Source: G025836975 sp048751585
GTDB taxonomy: Bacteria > Pseudomonadota > Gammaproteobacteria > Burkholderiales > Burkholderiaceae_B
Assembly (NCBI RefSeq): GCF_048751585.1
Contig: NZ_JAZHOB010000002.1
Location: 496,001 to 560,000, forward strand
Length of the DNA stretch: 64,000 nt
Reading direction: 5' to 3'
In this document: positions 25,340 through 33,801 of the stretch, one piece after another
How positions within the stretch are numbered: the first letter of the stretch is position 1
Layout of the letters: each line of letters begins with the position of its first letter
Position numbers and translations under genes: made by a program
Notes under the pieces: generated by a model
What the model was told of the DNA's origin: nothing
Database searches by the model: none
Seen by the model: the letters and a program-made list of their open reading frames with translations, nothing else

Positions 25340-26233
25340 TTATTTGAGCCTGGGCTTGGGGCAATCGTTGACCTCGGCCCAGAAATCCGTGAGGCACGAG
25401 GTGTCCTGGCCGGCTTTGCCCGAAGCCAAAGCCATTCTGAACACGTTCTTGGCGGCATCGCAAACGGGTAATGCAACCTGGCTTGAAGCTCCCGCGTTGG
25501 ATGCCAGGGATATATCCTTGTATCCAAGGGCCAGATCAAACCCGGGCGATAGATCACCCTTCAGTACCTTGTTGGGCCATTTTTCCTTCAACTGGCCATT
25601 GCTGGCGGTTGTGCTGGTGAGTACGTTGAAGGTATTGTTCAAGTCCAGGCCCAGTGACTGGGCTAGTACCAGGGCTTCGGAATTTATCTGGCAGTAACAC
25701 AAGACCATCATGTTGTTGATGAGCTTGGTTCTTGTGCCGTCGCCCGCCTTGCCGCAGTGATAGACGGTGGTACCCATTTTGTACAGAATCGGCTCAACTT
25801 TCGCCAGGTGCTCGCTGGCGATGCCCAACATGAACAAGGACTCCCCTTTATCCGCATGGGCAGCCAGCCTTCCAACCGGGGCGTCGCCGAAGATGAAGTT
25901 CTTTGCCGTAAAAGCCTGAAAAAGAACGTCGACAGTATCGACGTCGACCGTGCTCATGTCGATGTAAATCGAGCTGGAGCGGAGGTTTTCGATAATTCCG
26001 CCCGTGCCTAGGGCCACCTCTTTGACTTGTTTGGGGCCTGGCAGCATCGTAAAGATAATATCGGCGTTCTGGCAGACATCGGCCACGCTCTCCGCCCGCC
26101 GCGCGCCCTGTGCTTCGAGCTTTTCGACGGCATCCACATTCAGGTCGAACACATGGACGACCTCGCCTTTGCTGACCAATGAACGCGCCAGAGACAATCC
26201 CATTCTTCCCAAGCCGATAAAGCCGATATTCAT
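25340..26233 (-). CDS. NAD(P)-dependent beta-hydroxyacid dehydrogenase (3-hydroxyisobutyrate dehydrogenase-like)
   Basis: A 297-residue enzyme. The dinucleotide motif GFIGLGRMGLSLARSL is at residues 3-18, the substrate motif DAPVGRLAAHADKG in the middle, and the catalytic lysine in GDGTRTKLINNMM. DAPVGR replaces the more common DAPVSGG, which suggests a non-standard substrate. ATG at 26233 has AAGGAG about 9 bases upstream; the frame upstream is not family-like. It is transcribed away from the aldehyde dehydrogenase gene and converges with the flavoprotein gene. It would oxidise a beta-hydroxy acid or reduce the semialdehyde. Confidence 0.9.
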   Translation of the reverse strand: MNIGFIGLGRMGLSLARSLVSKGEVVHVFDLNVDAVEKLEAQGARRAESVADVCQNADIIFTMLPGPKQVKEVALGTGGIIENLRSSSIYIDMSTVDVDTVDVLFQAFTAKNFIFGDAPVGRLAAHADKGESLFMLGIASEHLAKVEPILYKMGTTVYHCGKAGDGTRTKLINNMMVLCYCQINSEALVLAQSLGLDLNNTFNVLTSTTASNGQLKEKWPNKVLKGDLSPGFDLALGYKDISLASNAGASSQVALPVCDAAKNVFRMALASGKAGQDTSCLTDFWAEVNDCPKPRLK

Positions 26234-26477
26234 ATGCTGTGCTCCTTCAGATGGGCTAAGTGTATCGGTGTTTGATGCTGACGGACGGGACATTTTTTCT
26301 GCTTCATATTCTTTTTATTCATGTTTGCGCGATTCCGGGCCGGGGGGCCGGGGGCTGAGTTCGTGATAGTCGAAAATTAAATATCTGGCAGACAAAAAGT
26401 GAGTTCCGTGCTGGGGAGTTGATTGATAGACTGAGGCGTTTATTGCATTGTGATCGAATAATGTTGGAGTCCAGAGA
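26234..26477. other. Divergent intergenic region
   Basis: This 244-base gap must hold the promoters for the dehydrogenase (-) and the aldehyde dehydrogenase (+). It contains an unusual C/G-only run at about 26335-26355 and an AT-rich stretch around 26375-26400. I did not find a convincing sigma70 pair or a copy of the GATACG repeat. Confidence 0.5.
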
Positions 26478-27908
26478 ATGAACTATTCGCAATACATTGA
26501 TGGTCAGTTTCGCAGCGGAACCGGCAGTATGGAGCTGACTGTCGTCTCACCTTCAACAGGGCTGGAGGTCGGGCGCTACCTGGCCGCTTCGCAAGACGAC
26601 ATAGACCAGGCCATTGAATCCGCCCATCGTGCGTTCAGTGCGTGGCGGAAAACCGGCCCGACATTAAGGTCCGAACTGCTGCGCAAAGTGGCGCACGAGA
26701 TGCGCCAGGATCGGGACCAATTGGCGCGTCAGATCACGACCGAGCTTGGAAAGCCTTTGTCCGAGGCTCAAAAAGAAGTGGACGTGGCGGCCGAAATGTT
26801 CGAGTGGGCCGCCGAAGAGGCGAGACGTCTTTATGGCCGTCAGATTCCGGCTCGTACACCGGGCATACAGCAACTGGCCCAACTGGAACCCTATGGTGTC
26901 GTGGGAGGTTTTTCAGGATGGAATGCGCCTGCCATTACGCCTTCGCGCAAGATCAGCGCTGCGCTTGCGGCGGGTTGCACGATTGTCATCAAGCCCTCCG
27001 AAGAAACCATAGGGGTTGCGCTGTTGATCGCCCAAGCCATCGAGCGCGCAGGTTTGCCGCGTGGCACGGTGAACATGGTATTTGGCGATCCGTCTTTTAT
27101 CGCCGATCAACTGTGCACGTCCCCGCTAGTGTCCATGATTACGTTTACAGGGGGTACAGAGGTAGGTAGGCAGTTGGGTGCAAAGGCAGCCTTGCATATG
27201 AAGAAGGCCACGCTGGAGCTGGGGGGGCATGCCCCGGTCGTGATCTGGAATGATGTCGATGTCGACAATGTGGCGGCGGCATGCGTTGCCACCAAGTATC
27301 GCAATGCTGGCCAGGTATGCACTTCTCCTACGCGCTTTCTTGTCCATAAAGATATTTTTGACGCGTTTTGCGAACGATTTGCGGCACATGCAAACAATGT
27401 GCGCGTCATGGACCCGTTTGATGCCCGGGCTCAGATGGGACCCATGAAAAACAAGCGGCGTTTGAATGCCATTGAGGGCTTGGTAGCCAATGCAGTCGAG
27501 TCGGGTGCCAGGCTGCTTGCCGGCGGCAGTGCCATTGACGGTCCGGGGTTCTTTTATAAGCCCACCGTATTGGCGCTGCACGACAAGACTGCCGACGTTT
27601 GCCGAATCGAGCCTTTCGGCCCGGTCGCATTGATGATTCCGGTCGAAAGCGCCGATGAAGCCATTGCCGAAGCCAACGCTTTGCCATTTGGGCTTGCTGC
27701 ATATGCGTTTACCAACAACATGAAGCTGGCTTATCGGTTTGCCAATGACATCCTGAGCGGGGTCGTGTGCATCAACGAATTGCAGGCCTCGTTGCCCGAA
27801 ACGCCGTTCGGTGGCTACAAAGATAGCGGCCTGGGGTCCGAGGGTGGCGTGGAAGGTTTGCGAGAATTTCTGCGAGTCAAGTGTGTTCGCCAGGGCGGGC
27901 TGGCGTGA
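26478..27908 (+). CDS. Aldehyde dehydrogenase (NAD(P)+)
   Basis: A 476-residue ALDH-superfamily enzyme. Active-site Glu247 in LELGGHAPV and nucleophile Cys281 in NAGQVCTSPTRF are present, with cofactor-binding FTGGTEVGRQL and GWNAPAITPSRKISAAL. The C-terminal PFGGYKDSGLGSEGG is typical of the succinate-semialdehyde dehydrogenase-like branch. GGAG lies 9 bases before the ATG. It is followed 47 bases later by an acyl-CoA dehydrogenase in the same direction. It should oxidise an aldehyde or semialdehyde intermediate to the acid. Confidence 0.93.
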   Translation: MNYSQYIDGQFRSGTGSMELTVVSPSTGLEVGRYLAASQDDIDQAIESAHRAFSAWRKTGPTLRSELLRKVAHEMRQDRDQLARQITTELGKPLSEAQKEVDVAAEMFEWAAEEARRLYGRQIPARTPGIQQLAQLEPYGVVGGFSGWNAPAITPSRKISAALAAGCTIVIKPSEETIGVALLIAQAIERAGLPRGTVNMVFGDPSFIADQLCTSPLVSMITFTGGTEVGRQLGAKAALHMKKATLELGGHAPVVIWNDVDVDNVAAACVATKYRNAGQVCTSPTRFLVHKDIFDAFCERFAAHANNVRVMDPFDARAQMGPMKNKRRLNAIEGLVANAVESGARLLAGGSAIDGPGFFYKPTVLALHDKTADVCRIEPFGPVALMIPVESADEAIAEANALPFGLAAYAFTNNMKLAYRFANDILSGVVCINELQASLPETPFGGYKDSGLGSEGGVEGLREFLRVKCVRQGGLA

Positions 27909-27955
27909 AGCCCGCCTCAAGAGAATCATATTGAAGAATAATTTTTTGGACCATC

Positions 27956-29119
27956 ATGGATTTCAATCTTTCGGAAGAGTATCAGTCATTTTCTGACAGT
28001 GTTGCGCGATTTGCGCAAGCCAAATTGGCTCCGGGAGCGTTGGCGCGGGCCCACTCGAACCAGTACCCCTGGGAAACAGCGCAATTGCTGGCTGAGCAGG
28101 GCTTGCTGGGCATTGTTTTTCCTGAGGAGGACGGCGGCCAGGGCGGGTCGTTGATGCATGCCGTGCTGGCGATACAGCAGGTCGCATTGGCCTGCCCAAA
28201 AAGCGCCGACATCGTGCAGGCGGGCAATTTTGGCCCCATCCGCACGTTTGTGGAATATGCCAGCAAAGAGCAAAAGGAAAGATTTCTGCCTGACCTGCTG
28301 GCGGGTAAGAAGCTGATTTCCCTGGGCATGACGGAACCGGACGCCGGGTCTGCCGTTACCGACCTGAAAACAACGGCCGTCCTTGACGGCGATCATTACA
28401 TCGTCAACGGCAGCAAGATTTTCTCCACGCATAGCCCTGAAGCAGAACTGTTCCTCATCTATGTCCGATTTGGGCCGGGTGTGGGCGGCATCGGCTCCAT
28501 ACTGATAGAGCGGGGTACGCCTGGTTTTGAAGTGGGCGAGCCGTCCAGCTTCATGAATGGCGAGCATTGGGCTCAACTGTATTTCGATAATTGCCGTGTG
28601 CCCAAAGAGAACCTGCTCTTGGGGCCAGGCGGCTTCAAAAAGCAGATTTCAGGCTTCAACGTAGAACGGCTGGGCAATGCTTCCAGGGCGCTGGCGCTGG
28701 GACGCTATGCATTCAACATGGCCAGGGACCATGCCATGGTTCGTAAGCAGTTTGGCCGCGAGCTGTGCGACTTCCAGGGCATCCAATGGAAGTTCTCCGA
28801 AATGTGGATGAAGCTGGAGCAGGCCCAATTGCTGCTCTACAAGGCAGCCCTGGAAGGAGAACATGGGCTGCCCTCGGGGCAAAGCACCGCGATGGCAAAA
28901 CTGGCGTGCAATCTGGCGGGATGGGACGTATCCAACGAGGCCATGCAGGTCATGGGCGGCATGGGCTTCAGCCAGGAAGCGTTGGTGGAATATTGCGTTC
29001 GACGTACTCGTGGCTGGATGATCGCAGGGGGCTCCATCGAGGTCTTGAAGAATAGAATTGCCGAGGGGGTTTTCGGCCGGTCCTTTTCTCAACGCGCTCC
29101 CAAGGCTCAGGACCAGTAA
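27956..29119 (+). CDS. Acyl-CoA dehydrogenase family protein
   Basis: A 387-residue ACAD-fold flavoenzyme. LISLGMTEPDAGSAVTDLKT is the FAD/substrate block, ARDHAMVRKQFGRELCDFQG the C-terminal FAD block and MQVMGGMGFSQE the following conserved region. The glutamate that serves as base in medium-chain enzymes (in YEGT) is replaced: the segment reads MIAGGSIEVLKN. Several ACAD branches use a base elsewhere, so activity is not excluded. No clear ribosome site; TTGGACC precedes the ATG. Probably co-transcribed with the aldehyde dehydrogenase, and it would oxidise the CoA ester made by the cluster. Confidence 0.9.
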   Translation: MDFNLSEEYQSFSDSVARFAQAKLAPGALARAHSNQYPWETAQLLAEQGLLGIVFPEEDGGQGGSLMHAVLAIQQVALACPKSADIVQAGNFGPIRTFVEYASKEQKERFLPDLLAGKKLISLGMTEPDAGSAVTDLKTTAVLDGDHYIVNGSKIFSTHSPEAELFLIYVRFGPGVGGIGSILIERGTPGFEVGEPSSFMNGEHWAQLYFDNCRVPKENLLLGPGGFKKQISGFNVERLGNASRALALGRYAFNMARDHAMVRKQFGRELCDFQGIQWKFSEMWMKLEQAQLLLYKAALEGEHGLPSGQSTAMAKLACNLAGWDVSNEAMQVMGGMGFSQEALVEYCVRRTRGWMIAGGSIEVLKNRIAEGVFGRSFSQRAPKAQDQ

Positions 29120-29128
29120 GGGCAAGCG

Positions 29129-29185
29129 TGGCCTGGCCCGACCTTCTTGCGGGCAGGGCATCAGGCCATGTGACGATTTGCTTTT
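29129..29185 (+). terminator. Probable terminator between convergent genes
   Basis: TGGCCTG (29129-29135) pairs with CAGGCCA (29162-29168), with an inner GCCC/GGGC pairing, and TTTGCTTTTTG follows. It lies between the acyl-CoA dehydrogenase gene and the convergent LysR gene. Confidence 0.5.
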
Positions 29186-29209
29186 TGCCGATGTGGCGAT
29201 TCCGACGGC

Positions 29210-30130
29210 CTAGCAATCGGGCAAAAGAGGCCTGGTTGCCGCCGCCTGCTCCAGCAGCCACGCTCGGAATAGCAGTATCTTTCTGGCTTCGCGGCGTACT
29301 TTGGGGCGCAACAAGTAGAATGAAAGTCCTGTTTTCAATGGCTTCCCGAACGGAAATATTAATTTTCCTTCTTGAACATCCTCGGTCAACAGTGCGACCT
29401 GCCCTATGGCTATTCCGAGGCCGTCGACGGCCGCCTGCCATGTCAGCACCGAGCTGCTGAAATTCATGTGCGGTGTATCGGCGATTTCCGCTGCATAGCC
29501 GTGCGCTTTGGCCCACATGGCCCATTCACCTTTTGGTCGGTAATGTGAAACCAGCAATCGCGTGCGCAAGAGCGCCTGCGGATACTTGCTTTCCGGTGCA
29601 TGTTCCTGCTGGAATGCCGTGCTGCACACGGGTTCAATGATGTCGTCGAACAGAAGGTCGACTTCGGTATCGGGTTGTTTGCCACTGCCTAACTGGATGC
29701 TGACGTCTATACGGTCTTGCTCGAAATCCACTTTGCCGGCTGAATTGATAATCAACACGGACAATTCCGGGTACTGCTTGTGAAGCTTTTCCAGTCGAGG
29801 AATCAACCATTTTGCGGCAAAGGTCGTATAGGTGTGTACCCGTATCGTATTGTCGTTGCCGCGTTCGAGAATGCTATGGGTCGCGTCTGAAATCTGGTCG
29901 AAAGCTGGAATAATCCGCTCGCCGAGTTCTTGCCCTATCTCAGTCAGGGTGATTCCTCGTTGTTCGCGCCGAAACAGTTTTACGCCCAGATACTTTTCCA
30001 GCACGTCCAGTTGTTTGCTGATTGCGGATTGGCCGACATGAAGCTCTCTGGCTGCCTTGGTCAGACTCTTGGTGCGCGCTACAACGTAGAACGCCCTCAG
30101 CGGATTCATGGGAGGGATTTTCTTGGACAT
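29210..30130 (-). CDS. LysR-family transcriptional regulator (GcvA-like)
   Basis: A 306-residue LysR regulator. The winged HTH covers MNPLRAFYVVARTKSLTKAA and GQSAISKQLDVLEKYLG in the first 60 residues; the effector domain follows (IRVHTYTTFAAKWLIPRL at about 95-112). Starting with P-P-M-N-P-L-R-A-F and the effector start pattern place it in the GcvA/AmpR-like branch. It converges with the acyl-CoA dehydrogenase gene, and upstream lies a non-coding gap with a gene remnant, so its targets cannot be inferred from a divergent partner. Confidence 0.92.
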   Translation of the reverse strand: MSKKIPPMNPLRAFYVVARTKSLTKAARELHVGQSAISKQLDVLEKYLGVKLFRREQRGITLTEIGQELGERIIPAFDQISDATHSILERGNDNTIRVHTYTTFAAKWLIPRLEKLHKQYPELSVLIINSAGKVDFEQDRIDVSIQLGSGKQPDTEVDLLFDDIIEPVCSTAFQQEHAPESKYPQALLRTRLLVSHYRPKGEWAMWAKAHGYAAEIADTPHMNFSSSVLTWQAAVDGLGIAIGQVALLTEDVQEGKLIFPFGKPLKTGLSFYLLRPKVRREARKILLFRAWLLEQAAATRPLLPDC

Positions 30131-30552
30131 GTAAGAGGTGCCGGCTATTTGGATGGATTATAGTCTGGTGCCATTACCTTCACAGGTATGTGGCTTGCGA
30201 CCTTGCATGCTGCGATGCCTAGCACGCAATCTAGCCACACGCGACAATCGTGCGTACACATGCCGGCATGCATGGCGCTGCGCGAAGAAGACGACACTGA
30301 AAAATCCAGCTTGCGGGGTATCATCGCCGACCTCATGGCGCCGGATGAGGGCGAGATCCGGATTGACGGCCGCCACCTTGGGTGAGCCGCCCGTCGTCAT
30401 CGCGGACGGCTCCAGCAATGGACTGGACGCGCTGCCCCACGTTCAGTCAATGTTGCCGCGCTGCGCTAAGCGCGGCGTATTCAACCTTCGCTTTGTCCAG
30501 CGCCGGGCACGGTGCCTTTAGGGCGTGTAAGGTAGGCAGGCTAATCCGGCTG
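30131..30552. other. 422-base gap with no intact gene
   Basis: Between the LysR gene and the end of the M24-like gene. It contains a short remnant of an ABC ATPase (30296-30385) and otherwise no frame that looks like protein. The LysR promoter should be in its left part. Confidence 0.7.
30296..30385 (+). pseudogene. Remnant of an ABC transporter ATPase
   Basis: The frame here reads TEKSSLRGIIADLMAPDEG followed by EIRIDGRHLG and a stop. This resembles the Walker A helix and following strand of ABC ATPases (GxGKSSLLRxIAGLxxPDxGEIxIDGR), with the glycine-rich loop damaged and one leucine missing. Nothing before or after it continues the domain, so it is at most a 29-residue fossil. Confidence 0.45.
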
Positions 30553-31710
30553 TTATACGAAATGGACCTTCGCTGGGGTTTCCATCAAGGCTTCGCCGCC
30601 TTTCTCCGTTACGAGCAAGGGGAATTCCAGCCGCATCCCACCGACATTGGGCACATAAAGGTGCGTACCCAGGGCAACGACCATGCCGGCCTGGACGACG
30701 TCCTGGCTGCGCAGGTTGATGAACGGCCTGGTTCTTGCGCAGGTTCCCAGGCCATGGCCGAAGGTGGGAAGGCAATAATCCGTCAAGCCGTGGCGCTCAA
30801 ACACGGCAAGACCTTTCTTCACGACTTCGGGCACCGCATGGCCGGGTTTCATGTTTTCAATCATGGTCGCCACCACTTCTTCCCAGCAGTCGATCATGCC
30901 TTGTTGCTGAGCCGTCGGCTTGCCGAGAAAAACCGGAATCGAAGAGTCGGCAAGGTAAAGGTCGATCATGGGGTGCAGATCCAGGATGACGAACTCATTG
31001 TCTTGAATCAGTTTTTCCGAGGCCTGCTGGGTTACGCCATGCAGATATCCTGTGCGGTTTCCGGACCCGACTTCCGTTCCGCCGGTCAATGCCCAGGCCC
31101 AGGTGCTGCCGTTGTCGCGATTGGCTTTTTCTATCGCGCCGGCAACGGAGTTTTCAGTGACGCCGGCCCGCACCGCGTCGCGGCCCGCATTGAAGCCTTT
31201 ATCCGCTACATGCGCGGCAAAGCGCAGGCGTTCAATTTCGGCCGCATCCTTGATAAGCATGACGTCGTCAAGCATGTCGACGCCGTTTTGAATATCGGCA
31301 TTGGGAAGCAGCTCTTTCAGCTCCAGGTATTCGCTTGCGCATATCATGCCGGGCGCAATCTGCGCGGCTCCCGGGTGGGCAAGATCTATGCCGATGCGGC
31401 CCTTCGACAATCCCAGTTCGTTCAGCTTTTCGGCGATGGCGCGGGTGAAATCCGAAAAAGTGAATGGCGTAATGTCGACATCGACTCCCTCTTCGCGGAT
31501 ACGGCTGGCGTCCCATGCCCAGTAGACAAATTTGCAGTCGCCATTTGCCGTGACGATGACCGCGCCTCGCCATGGCATGAACGCGCCGCTCAAGTAATGC
31601 AGGGCGCCTTGCCGCGTTCCCACATAGGCATCAAATCCCGCGGCCTTCACGGAAGCGGCGATCTTTTGGCGGCGGGCTTTGAAATCGATGGGAGTGAATT
31701 GTTGAATCAT
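30553..31710 (-). CDS. M24-family (aminopeptidase P/creatinase fold) protein, metal site incomplete
   Basis: A 385-residue pita-bread-fold protein with an N-terminal creatinase-like domain (about 1-145) and a C-terminal M24 domain. Of the five M24 metal ligands, Asp244, Asp255, His319 and Glu362 align, but the fourth (Glu in VEPG) is Gly348 in VVALGTHLY. It therefore may not bind two metals and could act as a metal-poor hydrolase in the manner of creatinase. AGGA lies about 10 bases before the ATG. It follows the Bug receptor gene by 26 bases in the same transcript, suggesting that the receptor brings in an amide- or peptide-like substrate for it. Confidence 0.88.
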   Translation of the reverse strand: MIQQFTPIDFKARRQKIAASVKAAGFDAYVGTRQGALHYLSGAFMPWRGAVIVTANGDCKFVYWAWDASRIREEGVDVDITPFTFSDFTRAIAEKLNELGLSKGRIGIDLAHPGAAQIAPGMICASEYLELKELLPNADIQNGVDMLDDVMLIKDAAEIERLRFAAHVADKGFNAGRDAVRAGVTENSVAGAIEKANRDNGSTWAWALTGGTEVGSGNRTGYLHGVTQQASEKLIQDNEFVILDLHPMIDLYLADSSIPVFLGKPTAQQQGMIDCWEEVVATMIENMKPGHAVPEVVKKGLAVFERHGLTDYCLPTFGHGLGTCARTRPFINLRSQDVVQAGMVVALGTHLYVPNVGGMRLEFPLLVTEKGGEALMETPAKVHFV

Positions 31711-31736
31711 GAAAAAACATCCTGTGTGGCTGTGAG

Positions 31737-32708
31737 TTATTCCGGCTGAATGCCGGCATCTTTAATGATCTGGGCGGATTTCTTGACCTCCGCCTCGATG
31801 AAGGACTGGAACTCCTCGGGCTTGCTGGCGACGATCTGCAGGCCCGCGGCCTGAAGCTTCTTTTCGATCTCGGCATCGCGCAGCGCGGCGGCGATCGCCG
31901 AATTCAGCGTGTCCAGGGTCTGCTTGGGAATTCCTGCGGGACCGACGAATCCGTACCAGGATCCGGCGCGATAGCCGGCGACGCCCGCCTCATCGATCGT
32001 TGGCACATCCGGGAGCTCTGGCAAGCGTTTTTCGGATGCCGTGCCCAGCGCAAGCAGCTCACCGCTGCGCACCCGGGGCAGGGCTTGCGGACTGATGTCC
32101 ATCAATAGCGATACGCGCCCGGCCAGAAGATCGATATACGAGTTTCCCGATCCCTTGTAAGGGACGTGGGTCATCTTGATGCCCGCCATTTTTGCAAACT
32201 GCTCCATGGCAAGATGCATGGATGAGCCTGTGCCGCCTGAGGCGTAGACAATCCCGCCTGGCTCGGCTTTCGCCTTTGCGATCAGCTCTGCAACGGTTTT
32301 TACCCCCAGGCTGGGATGCGCCACCAGGATCATCGGCGAATTCACGGCTTGCGATACCGCGGTGAAGTCCTTGATCGTGTCATAGGGCACTTCTTTGTAC
32401 AGGCTGGCATTGGCGGCATGGTTCCCGGGCGAGGCGACGCCCAGGGTATAGCCATCCGGCGCGGATTTTGCCACCATCGACGATCCCAGCATGCCATTGG
32501 CGCCAGGCTTGTTTTCGACGATCACGCTTTGCCCCAGGTTGTCCGACATATGTTTCCCTACAACTCGAGCGAGCATGTCGGTCGTGCCGCCGGGCGCATA
32601 CGGTACGATAATGCGGATGGGCTTGTTGGGAAATGTGCTTGCCTGCGTGGTTAACGGCGCCAAGCAGGCCGATGCCAGGGATATCGCAAGAAATAGACGA
32701 CGTTTCAT
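31737..32708 (-). CDS. Bug-type tripartite tricarboxylate receptor (TctC family)
   Basis: A 323-residue exported receptor: signal MKRRLFLAISLASACLAPL, then TFPNKPIRIIVPYAPGG, ENKPGANGMLGSSM, APDGYTLGV and HVPYKGSGNSYIDLLAG, all Bug hallmarks. GGAGG is 11 bases before the ATG at 32708. It is divergent from the LysR gene at 32822 and upstream of the M24-like gene. No TctAB partner nearby. The LysR-Bug-M24 set looks like a small regulated uptake and hydrolysis unit. Confidence 0.92.
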   Translation of the reverse strand: MKRRLFLAISLASACLAPLTTQASTFPNKPIRIIVPYAPGGTTDMLARVVGKHMSDNLGQSVIVENKPGANGMLGSSMVAKSAPDGYTLGVASPGNHAANASLYKEVPYDTIKDFTAVSQAVNSPMILVAHPSLGVKTVAELIAKAKAEPGGIVYASGGTGSSMHLAMEQFAKMAGIKMTHVPYKGSGNSYIDLLAGRVSLLMDISPQALPRVRSGELLALGTASEKRLPELPDVPTIDEAGVAGYRAGSWYGFVGPAGIPKQTLDTLNSAIAAALRDAEIEKKLQAAGLQIVASKPEEFQSFIEAEVKKSAQIIKDAGIQPE

Positions 32709-32821
32709 GAAAGGATTGCCTCCGATTTTTATGGAATGGTTTGGACTGAATAGGGTTACCATAAATCATGCCGCTCTTGTCTCCTATACGCCCATTCCTC
32801 TAACAGATATACGATGCACGC

Positions 32822-33733
32822 ATGACGCACAACATTGATATCCAAACCTTGCGTTTATTCCTGAAGGTGGCGGAACTGGGCAATATTTCGCGTGCCGCCG
32901 ATGCCTTGTCCTTGACGCAGCCATCGGTAAGCCGAAGCCTGAAGGCGCTGGAGGAGTCGCTCAATGCGCCTTTATTCCACCGTACGGGACGCGGCGTGCA
33001 GCCAACGGCTGTTGGCGCGCTGGCAATTGAGCAGGCCAGGAAGGTGGTCGAAGGGTGCGACAGCTTTGTCAGGGATATCCGCGAACGTAGCGGCGGTCCC
33101 AGTGGCGTCGTTTCCATTGCCTTGCTGACCGCCTATATGCGTGCCTTTGCCGCTGACCTGTTCGACGAGGTGCAGCAAAAGTATCCGGGCGTAATACTCA
33201 GAATGGTGGAAAGCTTCAGCGCGCAGCACGAAGAGTGGTTGACCAGCGGGCAAGTGGACATTGCGCTGATCACCCAGTATCGGGCGCTGCGCATTGCGAA
33301 CGAAGACGTGCTGGCGCAGTCCGACCTGGCGCTGATTGGCCAGAAGCCGCTGGGCTCGCCCAATAAGGACATTCCGTTTCGCGATCTGAACGACATCCCG
33401 CTGGTGCTTCCGGCGTCGCCAAACGGGCTCCGCGTCCGCATGGAGGAAGAGGCGCTGAAGCAGGGAATCCGTTTGCGCATTATTTTTGAAGCGGATTCCA
33501 TCGAAGCGCAGCTTGCCTTGATCCGGCGCTCAAGATGCTACGCCATCTGGAGCGAGCACCTGGCGCGGCAGGAAAATTATGTGAACAAGCTGTACATCAG
33601 GCGCATCGTCGCACCGACGCTGCCGCGTTATGTTGTGCTTCGTACCACGACGCATCATCCGCTGAGCAGGGCCGCCCGCGAGGTTGCCCATCTTCTGCGA
33701 AGGCTGATCAACGATGCCCATGAAATCAGGTAG
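32822..33733 (+). CDS. LysR-family transcriptional regulator
   Basis: A 303-residue LysR protein. The N-terminal HTH reads IQTLRLFLKVAELGNISRAA then LTQPSVSRSLKALEESLNAP, and the effector domain starts at SGVVSIALLTAY. It has the NAC/Cbl-like start of effector domains. It is divergent from the Bug receptor gene with a 113-base gap, the usual arrangement of a LysR activator and its target, so it probably controls the receptor and M24-like genes. I could not pick a definite T-N11-A site. Confidence 0.92.
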   Translation: MTHNIDIQTLRLFLKVAELGNISRAADALSLTQPSVSRSLKALEESLNAPLFHRTGRGVQPTAVGALAIEQARKVVEGCDSFVRDIRERSGGPSGVVSIALLTAYMRAFAADLFDEVQQKYPGVILRMVESFSAQHEEWLTSGQVDIALITQYRALRIANEDVLAQSDLALIGQKPLGSPNKDIPFRDLNDIPLVLPASPNGLRVRMEEEALKQGIRLRIIFEADSIEAQLALIRRSRCYAIWSEHLARQENYVNKLYIRRIVAPTLPRYVVLRTTTHHPLSRAAREVAHLLRRLINDAHEIR

Positions 33734-33801
33734 CGGCCTGGGGCCAGCCCGGATAATGATCGGCTCAATCAACGATCCACCCTAACCACGACACGGCAAT
33801 C

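Noticed and set aside
26335..26356. C/G-only run as a possible hairpin or G-quadruplex
   Set aside because: The arms do not pair perfectly and the G-runs lack regular loops; noted only as unusual composition.
30382..31749. Open frame of 455 codons on the plus strand over the M24-like gene
   Set aside because: Antisense shadow; the minus-strand frame has clear family motifs.
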